This document shows positions 15,101-20,110 of a stretch of DNA of 25,748 bases, one piece after another. The stretch is from Elusimicrobiota bacterium. GTDB lineage: Bacteria; Elusimicrobiota; Elusimicrobia; UBA1565. Numbering within the stretch: the first letter of the stretch is position 1; each line of letters begins with the position of its first letter. The position numbers and the translations under genes were made by a program. The notes beneath the pieces are model-generated. The model was not told the origin of the DNA and did not search any database. It saw only the letters and a list, made by a program, of their open reading frames with translations. The DNA lies in the NCBI GenBank assembly GCA_003450735.1, contig DMEZ01000030.1, positions 1 to 25,748 on the forward strand, read 5' to 3'.

Positions 15101-15918
15101 CGGCCGCCGAGACCGCCACCTTCTACGCCTCCTACCGCTCCTCCGAGGTCGTGCTCCCCTCCCCGAACGCCTTCACGCACATCATCGTGCCTCCCAACGC
15201 CTTCGGGGGCGCCGCCACGATCATGGTATCCTCGGACCCGGTGCGCCGCCCCATCACGGTGCCGGTGCAGACCGTGCTCGACGCGCTGGCGAACCCCCCG
15301 ACGGCCCACGCGATGGTCCCGGGCACCCTGATCGAGGTCATCGCGAACGTGGGGGGCGTGCCCTTCACGGGCAACCTCGGCTCGTCCGCCAGCGTCTCCT
15401 TGCCTTATCCCGACGCGGACAGCAACGGGCTGGTGGACAACACCCATCCGCCCATGCCGGCCTCGAGCCTCGTGGTCTACACGCTCGACGAGAGCGTCGC
15501 GCGCTGGGTCGCCCTGCCCACGACCGTCGACACGGCCAGCAAGCGCGCCATCGGCCTGACCCCGCACTTCTCCATCTTCGCGGTCTACGGGCCGAGCGGC
15601 ATACGCCCCGACGTCTCATCCTCCTTCGTCCGGCCGAACCCCTGGCAGCCGGGCAGCGGCGGGCCCTTCGATTCGGCGACCTTCAACGGGAGATCGGGCA
15701 TCGTGTTCGACAATCTTCCCGTCACCGGCTCGGTCAAGGTCTTCACCCTGGCCGGCGAGCTGGTGGCCGACCTCCCCTTCGAGGCCACCCATGTCGGCAA
15801 GCTCGTCTGGGACGGGCGCAACAAGGGCGGGAAGCTGGTCGCCAGCGGGGTCTACTTCGGCTACGTGAAATCCTCTGAGGGAGGGGCGACGGTCCTGAAG
15901 TTCGCCATCGAACGATGA
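12133..15918 (+). CDS. Large secreted LamG/fibronectin type III protein with FlgD-like C-terminal domain
   Basis: A 1261-residue secreted multidomain protein, probably displayed on the cell surface. A signal peptide (MRLHRSLHALLALLLAAPALAA) is followed by a LamG/concanavalin-like domain at about 92-303 (LLHLDEAAGVAVDSTTYGN ... YIDEVRVLN). FN3-like domains end near 540 (PATTYYVRLRAINGSGG), at 577-659 and at 660-752. A second LamG domain is at about 766-993 (GVWHFDEGSSTRAADSSGFGHHA). A beta-rich region at about 1010-1155 comes next, then a FlgD-Ig-like C-terminus (VFTLAGELVADL ... LVWDGRNKGGKLVASGVYFG). That last domain resembles C-terminal sorting domains of type IX secretion substrates. The gene overlaps the PorV-like gene by ATGA. 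Carbohydrate or matrix binding is inferred. Confidence 0.85.
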   Translation: MRLHRSLHALLALLLAAPALAADDAIPNLFDYGMTQCDGIYDESVAASTGSPNFTIKVVDRAISSTTVVFYNSGFRVGRKPHVGGNSALSPTVLLLHLDEAAGVAVDSTTYGNTTSKTGGLTSPDGQTDFGKALYWDADDHLQIVKSASLNSTTEQMTFQTWVYPNEDPLTTERTIFQWGDDGGARGPYLRLRTNGSLYANMVTTDGVTHDLYSSPGVVPLNDWSLITLVYGNLGGGTKFASIYWNQTLVSSRNAGAMAPLRVSDHLYIGRNGGGGSNAWRGYIDEVRVLNMPLSQDAITSDWWGGQFVFRTTTTASIPSTIWYLGASSYTPAAYDGSHDTHTFTAVQVPLKPGVNNLRFMFQDMAGNTVTQDRSITVSLAAPLPPSASSATPLSAASINWTWEASPRLCTGGSYLYFPCSNTAPLVTGIGNLYYTEAGYGANSLNCRQIGARTMYGDSSLTTPTSAYTYPNPASAIYSSYHTTGSFVVSWNVNSNPGYTRWEMNLSTDNFVSYSTPIVVTANHVLDSKALTGLQPATTYYVRLRAINGSGGDYSTLGSLYSAYVSSTILTVPQPGLLVGTAQGLSSILWTWSAYPSAQEYVLVSSTGGTLVRTQQTSFLQTHLARNTEYGATLRIRNASGFSPDSNQALIFTLADVPGPITVTSASTESIGVSWLANGNPSTSTVYDLFIATDTGFAGNVSTRTVSQSSLLLSGLLPSTLYAVRVRAVNGNGVPTAPSAAVTQRTYDVPSISSTPAPSSPYIPDGSAVGVWHFDEGSSTRAADSSGFGHHALLTCLDAHCISTPTFTSGMEGLGTAVQSRGVTNSLSLVSHTANLAGTGSMTVAAWVKPLTSAQVTNASIVQKGVDANESFGLGLGVCAAPRTSERCWRFFVRDSITPATYLASLTSTQSMNVGLWTHLLGVYDAGNRRMALYVNGVVSSAAASGAPAARIGNAFPLTIGNGQYNASSYIYPFNGAIDDVHLISGRAFSAAETATFYASYRSSEVVLPSPNAFTHIIVPPNAFGGAATIMVSSDPVRRPITVPVQTVLDALANPPTAHAMVPGTLIEVIANVGGVPFTGNLGSSASVSLPYPDADSNGLVDNTHPPMPASSLVVYTLDESVARWVALPTTVDTASKRAIGLTPHFSIFAVYGPSGIRPDVSSSFVRPNPWQPGSGGPFDSATFNGRSGIVFDNLPVTGSVKVFTLAGELVADLPFEATHVGKLVWDGRNKGGKLVASGVYFGYVKSSEGGATVLKFAIER

Positions 15919-16946
15919 GAGTCCGAGGGCTTTTCCTCCTGTCCGCCCTCCTGCTCCCCGGAAAGGCCTTCGCTCTGGGAGCGGACTCGGTGGGCACGGC
16001 GTCGGGCCAGTTCCTCAAGCTGGGGGCCGACGCCCGAGGGGCCGGGATGGGCGAGGCGATGGGGGCCGTCGCCGACGACCTCTCGGCGCTGTATTGGAAC
16101 CCGGCCGGACTCGCGGCCCTCGAGACCCGCCAGGCCGGGCTCACCCATGCCTTCCTCTATCAGTCCGTCTTCTGCGACTTCTTCGGCTACGCCCACCCCA
16201 TCCGCCCGGCCGTCTCCCTGAGGCGCCGGGAGCTGAGGCCCAGCGGGCTGGGGACGCTCGCGGCCGGAGTCCTCTACCTCAACGCCGGCGAGATCAAGGA
16301 AGTCGACAAGGACGGCAATTCCACGGGAGGAGCGTTCACTCCGCGGGACATGGCCTTCACGGCCGGCTGGGGCTCGACGGTCATCGAGAACGTCGACCTC
16401 GGGTTCGCCCTCAAGTACGTCGATTCGCGCATCGTCAGCAGCGCCCGGACGGGCGCCGTCGACTTCGGCGCGCGCTTCCGCTTCATGCTCGCGGACCTGT
16501 GGCCCTACACCCTCTCGGTGTCCGGAGCCAACTTCGGGGGCAAGCTCCGCTACCGGCAGGCCAGCGACCCCCTGCCGATCTCGGTGCGCGTCGGGCAGAG
16601 CGCCCGGATCCTGAAGAACTGGGTTCTGGCCGTAGACGTGGTCGGCCCCAACGACAGCAAGATCTACCCCAACGTCGGCTCGGAGCTCTCCTGGCGCTTC
16701 CCTGGCGACATCACGGGCCTGGTGCGGGCCGGCTTCAGCGGCCGGGTGTCCAGCGCCGACCTCGACGGGGTCGCGGGGATCTCGTTCGGATTCGGGGTCG
16801 CCGCGCAGGGCTTCGGATTCGACTACGCCTGGGCGCCCTACGGGGCCCTCGGCATGACGCACCGCATGGGCCTCTCCTATCGCTTCAGCGGAAGCGAGCC
16901 CGCGCCGCGCCGCCGCTCCTCCTCCTCGTCCATCACCCTCGATTGA
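15915..16946 (+). CDS. PorV/PorQ-family outer-membrane beta-barrel protein
   Basis: A 343-residue PorV/PorQ (UPF0164-like) outer-membrane protein. Signal peptide residues 1-20 (MRVRGLFLLSALLLPGKAFA) precede the family hallmark FLKLGADARGAGMGEAMGAVADDLSALYWNPAGLA (seen as two adjacent blocks). Alternating beta-strands follow to HRMGLSYRF, which looks like the last barrel strand. An extra basic, serine-rich tail (PAPRRRSSSSS) follows that strand, which is unusual for a barrel. In type IX systems PorV carries substrates with C-terminal sorting domains to the cell surface. Here the gene overlaps, by ATGA, the gene for a protein ending in a FlgD-like domain, consistent with a carrier and its cargo; that is inference. 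Confidence 0.85.
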   Translation: MRVRGLFLLSALLLPGKAFALGADSVGTASGQFLKLGADARGAGMGEAMGAVADDLSALYWNPAGLAALETRQAGLTHAFLYQSVFCDFFGYAHPIRPAVSLRRRELRPSGLGTLAAGVLYLNAGEIKEVDKDGNSTGGAFTPRDMAFTAGWGSTVIENVDLGFALKYVDSRIVSSARTGAVDFGARFRFMLADLWPYTLSVSGANFGGKLRYRQASDPLPISVRVGQSARILKNWVLAVDVVGPNDSKIYPNVGSELSWRFPGDITGLVRAGFSGRVSSADLDGVAGISFGFGVAAQGFGFDYAWAPYGALGMTHRMGLSYRFSGSEPAPRRRSSSSSITLD

Positions 16947-16967
16947 CGGCCGGCCGGCTTCCGGGGT

Positions 16968-16973
16968 TATAAT
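16968..16973 (+). promoter_or_regulatory. -10 box of the Gre-family gene
   Basis: TATAAT lies nine bases before ATG 16983, so any 5' leader would be only a few bases long. No clear -35 box is present in the GC-rich sequence upstream. Confidence 0.45.
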
Positions 16974-16982
16974 GTCCCCAGG

Positions 16983-17486
16983 ATGAGCCGCGCATTCATC
17001 AAGGAAGACGGCCCGGGGAACGACGACCTCCCTGAGCGGCCCCTCAGCCCCGAGCCCAACTATGTCACGCCCCGCGGGCTCGCGATGCTGCGGGAGCGGG
17101 CGCGGGAGCTCGCCGCCCTTCGCCAGGAGCTCAAAAAGGCATCGGACGACCCCCTGGCGGCCGGCAAGCTGAAAGAGACCGAACGGGACCTCCGCTACGC
17201 ATCGGCCCGCGTCGAGAGCGCCCTCCTGGTGGACAACGCGGGCCGGGACGCCAGCGACGTGCTCTTCGGCGCGGTCGTCGAGGCCCGGGACGCGGACGGA
17301 GCCGTCCACCGGTTCTCCATCGTCGGGCAGGACGAGGCCGACGCGGCCTCGGACAGGCTGAGCTGGACCTCGCCGCTCGCCCGGGCCCTGTTCGGCTCCA
17401 AAGCCGGGGACACGGTCGTCTGGCCCCGGGAGGAGGGGGAACGGACGCTGGAGATCGTCAAGGTCAGCTATCCGCCCAATACTTGA
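16983..17486 (+). CDS. GreA/GreB-family transcription elongation factor
   Basis: A 167-residue Gre-family protein. These factors enter the RNA polymerase secondary channel and stimulate cleavage of backtracked transcripts. The N-terminus MSRAFIKEDG ... LPERPLSPEPNYVTPRGL is characteristic of a GreB-like subgroup. A coiled-coil at about residues 34-77 follows, and the C-terminal FKBP-like domain includes LFGAVVEARDADGAVHRFSIVG, TSPLARALFGSKAGDTV and LEIVKV. The coiled-coil tip lacks the canonical GDLSENAEY sequence; its acidic residues are in ASDDPLA. Cleavage activity is therefore uncertain, and a regulator-type role like other Gre homologues is possible. Its stop codon lies within the promoter/operator of the peroxiredoxin gene. 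Confidence 0.88.
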   Translation: MSRAFIKEDGPGNDDLPERPLSPEPNYVTPRGLAMLRERARELAALRQELKKASDDPLAAGKLKETERDLRYASARVESALLVDNAGRDASDVLFGAVVEARDADGAVHRFSIVGQDEADAASDRLSWTSPLARALFGSKAGDTVVWPREEGERTLEIVKVSYPPNT

Positions 17487-17511
17487 CATGTATTGTCAGG
17501 TATTATAGACT
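17479..17511 (+). promoter_or_regulatory. Sigma70-like promoter with overlapping palindrome, peroxiredoxin gene
   Basis: TTGACA at 17483-17488 is a consensus -35 box; TAGACT at 17506-17511 (17-base spacer) or TATAGA at 17504-17509 can serve as the -10. A near-perfect palindrome covers the -35: TGACA-N5-TGTCA at 17484-17498, extended outward to ATAC at 17479 and GTAT at 17500-17503 with one mismatch pair. A repressor site is inferred; by position a redox-sensing regulator is attractive but not shown. Confidence 0.6.
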
Positions 17512-17546
17512 CTCCACAGACAACGACGCGCCCAGGAGGGATCCAG

Positions 17547-18008
17547 ATGACCACGCCCATCGCCGTCGGCGCGAAAGCGCCCGAGTTCGCTCTGAAGGAC
17601 CAGCACGACAAGGAGTTCAAGCTCTCCGACCACCTCGGGAAGAGGAACATCATCCTGTTCTTCTACCCGCTGGACTGGAGCCCGACCTGCACCAACGAGA
17701 ACGTCTGCTTCTCCCAGGACCTCTCCCGCTTCGACAAATACGGGGAGGTCGCGGCCATCTCCTGCGACTCGGTCTGGTCGCACAAGGCCTGGGCCGAGCA
17801 CCTCAAGCTCAAGCACCGCCTCCTCTCCGACATGCATCGCGCGGTCATCAAGGCCTACGGGATGTTCTTCCCGGCCGCCAACATCGGGCAGCGCGCGACG
17901 GTCGTCATCGACAAGAAAGGGGAGGTCGCCTTCGTGAAAGTCAACGAGGACATCACGAAGGAGCGCGATTACGGAGCGGTCGAGAGCTTCCTGAAGACGC
18001 TCGGCTGA
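17547..18008 (+). CDS. Peroxiredoxin (AhpC/TSA family)
   Basis: A 153-residue cytoplasmic thiol peroxidase that reduces hydrogen peroxide and organic hydroperoxides. The N-terminus VGAKAPEFALKDQHDKEFKLSD is typical. IILFFYPLDWSPTCTNE carries the peroxidatic Cys48, and a second cysteine, Cys54, lies six residues on (CTNENVC), with another in ISCDS. The usual PxxxTxxC context is slightly altered (P-L-D-W-S-P-T-C). The C-terminus has ATVVIDKKGEVAFV. ATG 17547 is chosen for the AGGAGGG ribosome-binding site seven bases upstream. Whether it acts as a 1-Cys or atypical 2-Cys enzyme cannot be decided. It has its own promoter with a palindromic operator candidate. Confidence 0.92.
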   Translation: MTTPIAVGAKAPEFALKDQHDKEFKLSDHLGKRNIILFFYPLDWSPTCTNENVCFSQDLSRFDKYGEVAAISCDSVWSHKAWAEHLKLKHRLLSDMHRAVIKAYGMFFPAANIGQRATVVIDKKGEVAFVKVNEDITKERDYGAVESFLKTLG

Positions 18009-18028
18009 GGGCGGCGGCGCAGCCGCCC
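18009..18028 (+). terminator. GC-rich hairpin after the peroxiredoxin gene
   Basis: GGGCGGC at 18009-18015 pairs with GCCGCCC at 18022-18028 across a six-base loop, starting directly after the stop codon. There is no T-tract, so termination would be weak or need help from other factors. Confidence 0.4.
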
Positions 18029-18056
18029 CGTCCTCGCGCCGCGGGAGGCGCTTTGG

Positions 18057-18062
18057 TATAGT
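18057..18062 (+). promoter_or_regulatory. -10 box for a leaderless transcript (pepA)
   Basis: TATAGT is followed by exactly six bases and the ATG at 18069, the same spacing as at 12133 and 23383. No Shine-Dalgarno sequence precedes the ATG. Confidence 0.45.
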
Positions 18063-18068
18063 ATCTTC

Positions 18069-19520
18069 ATGATCGACCTCGCGCTCATGCCGGCCAAAGA
18101 AGCCCTCTCCGGACAAAGCCCTCTGGCCCTCTTCGCCTTCGAGGACGGCCTGCCGGGGCCGTCCTTCCTGCCCGCTCCCGTGCGCAAGGCCCTCTTCGCC
18201 CGCGCCCAGGAAGAAGGCTTCTCCGGCAAGGCGGGCGAGACCGCATCCTTCTCCGCCTCCGACGGCGCCAAGGCGCGCCGCTTCCTGCTCTGCGGCCTGG
18301 GCCGCCGGTCCGAGCTGTCTCCCGAAGCTCTGCGCAGGGCTGCGGCCTCGCTGGCCAAGGCCGCCCGCCGCCATCCGTCTATCGCCCTCGTCCCGTGCCG
18401 CGACGGCCTGGCCGAAGCCGAGGGCCTCCTGCTCGCCTCCTACACCTACGACCGCTACAAGAAGCCCGCCGACCCGGCGCGCCTGGGAACCGTCCGGCTC
18501 GTCTACCAGAGCCCGGGAGAGCGTTCGCGCCTGCAGGCTGCGGCGTCTCGAGCCGCCCTAGCCGCCGAAGCCGTCTTCTATGCCCGCGACCTCGTCAACG
18601 AGGCGCCCTCCGACAAGACGCCGAGCTCCGTGGCCGAACGGGCCGAAGCCCTGGAGGGGAGCGGCGTCGAAGTGAAGATCCTGGACAAGGGCGCGGCCGA
18701 AGAGCACGGGATGGGGGCGCTCCTCGGCGTCGCTCGCGGCTCCGCGCACGAGCCCCGCTTGCTGCATCTGGTCTACAAGCCCAAGCGGAAGACGAAGCGC
18801 CGTATCGCCCTGGTCGGCAAGGGCGTGCTCTTCGACTCGGGCGGGCTCTGCCTGAAGCCCCGGGAGGGGATGGAGGAGATGAAGAGCGACATGGCCGGAG
18901 CGGCCGTGGTTTTGGCCCTCTTCAAGATCCTTCCGCGCCTGGGCGTGCAGGCCGAGGTCCACGGCATCGCGCCCCTCGCCTACAACATGCCCGGCTGCGA
19001 CGCCCTGAAGCCGGGAGACGTGCTCAAGGCGATGGACGGCAAGACCATCGAGGTGCTCAACACCGACGCCGAGGGCCGGCTCGTCCTGGCCGACGCCCTG
19101 GTCTACGCCGCGCGCCTGGAGCCGGAGGCGATCCTCGATTTCGCGACCCTCACGGGCGCGGCCGTCATCGCCCTGGGCGAGGACATCACGGCCGCCATGA
19201 CCAACGACCGGGCGCTCTTCGCCCGCTTCGCCGCGGCGGCGAAGCAGGCCGGGGAGCCTCTCTGGGAACTGCCGCTGTTCGCGGGCTACCGGGACCACAT
19301 CAAGAGCAAGATCGCGGACCTCAAGAACATGGGCAAGCCCAAGGTGGCCGGCGCCATCATCGGCGGGATCTTCCTGCAGGAGTTTGTGGCGGGAAGGCCC
19401 TGGGTGCACCTGGACATCGCAGGCCCCTCCTTCTCGGGCGGAGACTCGGACCTCGGTCCGGCGGGGGGCACCGGCGCGATGGTGCGCTCGACGATCGGCT
19501 ACCTGCTCTCGCTGAGATGA
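18069..19520 (+). CDS. pepA: Leucyl aminopeptidase (M17)
   Basis: A 483-residue cytosolic zinc/manganese aminopeptidase of the M17 family, which removes N-terminal residues from peptides. The catalytic C-terminal domain shows KGVLFDSGGLCLKP with Lys251 and Asp256, MKSDMAGAA, and the family signature NTDAEGRLVLADAL from 331. Near the end are AGAIIGGIFLQEF and WVHLDIAGP. The N-terminal domain (about 1-165) is divergent, as usual. Members of the family form hexamers. The ATG at 18069 lies six bases from a -10 box. The stop overlaps the start of folE (ATGA), which couples peptide turnover and pteridine synthesis genes only by position. Confidence 0.95.
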   Translation: MIDLALMPAKEALSGQSPLALFAFEDGLPGPSFLPAPVRKALFARAQEEGFSGKAGETASFSASDGAKARRFLLCGLGRRSELSPEALRRAAASLAKAARRHPSIALVPCRDGLAEAEGLLLASYTYDRYKKPADPARLGTVRLVYQSPGERSRLQAAASRAALAAEAVFYARDLVNEAPSDKTPSSVAERAEALEGSGVEVKILDKGAAEEHGMGALLGVARGSAHEPRLLHLVYKPKRKTKRRIALVGKGVLFDSGGLCLKPREGMEEMKSDMAGAAVVLALFKILPRLGVQAEVHGIAPLAYNMPGCDALKPGDVLKAMDGKTIEVLNTDAEGRLVLADALVYAARLEPEAILDFATLTGAAVIALGEDITAAMTNDRALFARFAAAAKQAGEPLWELPLFAGYRDHIKSKIADLKNMGKPKVAGAIIGGIFLQEFVAGRPWVHLDIAGPSFSGGDSDLGPAGGTGAMVRSTIGYLLSLR

Positions 19521-20104
19521 AGCGCCGCAAGCCCGCGACCGGAGTCGTCGAGCCCCTCGCCGCCCGCTACCGCGACATCCTGCGCCTCCTCGGCGAGGAC
19601 CTTTCCCGCGAGGGGCTCCGCAAGACGCCTGAACGCGTCGCGAAGGCCCTGCTGGAGATGACCTCGGGCTACGGCGCCGACATCGGCGCCCTCATCAACG
19701 GCGCCCTCTTCGAAGTGGACTACAGCGAGATGGTGCTGGTCAAGGACATCCAGTTCTACTCCCTCTGCGAGCACCACGCCCTGCCTTTCTTCGGCAAGGC
19801 GCACGTCGCCTATCTCCCCGACAAGAAGGTCGTCGGCCTCTCGAAGATCCCCAAGCTGGTGCAGGTGTTCGCCCAGCGCCTTCAGGTGCAGGAGCGCATG
19901 ACTCAGCAGATCGCCGAGACGCTCATGAGCCGGCTCAAGCCCCTGGGCGTCGGCGTGATCCTCGAGGCCCGCCATCTCTGCATGGAGATGCGCGGCGCCC
20001 GCAGCCTGCTCTCCCCGACGGTGACGAGCTCCATGCTCGGCGCTTTCCGCCGGGATCCCCGCACCCGCGAGGAGTTCCTCGCGCTGGTCCGTTCCACGAG
20101 GTAG
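19517..20104 (+). CDS. folE: GTP cyclohydrolase I
   Basis: FolE converts GTP to 7,8-dihydroneopterin triphosphate, the first step of tetrahydrofolate and other pteridine synthesis. The 195-residue protein has RKTPERVAKALLEMTSGY, the zinc-binding/active-site block FYSLCEHHALPFFGKAHVAY (Cys84, His86, His87), VGLSKIPKLVQVFAQRLQVQERMTQQI as a continuous conserved block, and the second zinc cysteine Cys155 in HLCMEMRGA. These match canonical type I enzymes, and the length is usual. ATG 19517 overlaps the pepA stop (ATGA). Tal-pgi follows seven bases after the stop, so pepA, folE and tal-pgi probably form one operon. Confidence 0.96.
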   Translation: MKRRKPATGVVEPLAARYRDILRLLGEDLSREGLRKTPERVAKALLEMTSGYGADIGALINGALFEVDYSEMVLVKDIQFYSLCEHHALPFFGKAHVAYLPDKKVVGLSKIPKLVQVFAQRLQVQERMTQQIAETLMSRLKPLGVGVILEARHLCMEMRGARSLLSPTVTSSMLGAFRRDPRTREEFLALVRSTR

Positions 20105-20110
20105 AAACCC

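Noticed and set aside
13602..15878. Long second frame inside the LamG/FN3 gene
   Set aside because: Arg/Pro/His-rich translation without domain content, fully overlapped by a frame with signal peptide and LamG/FN3 domains.
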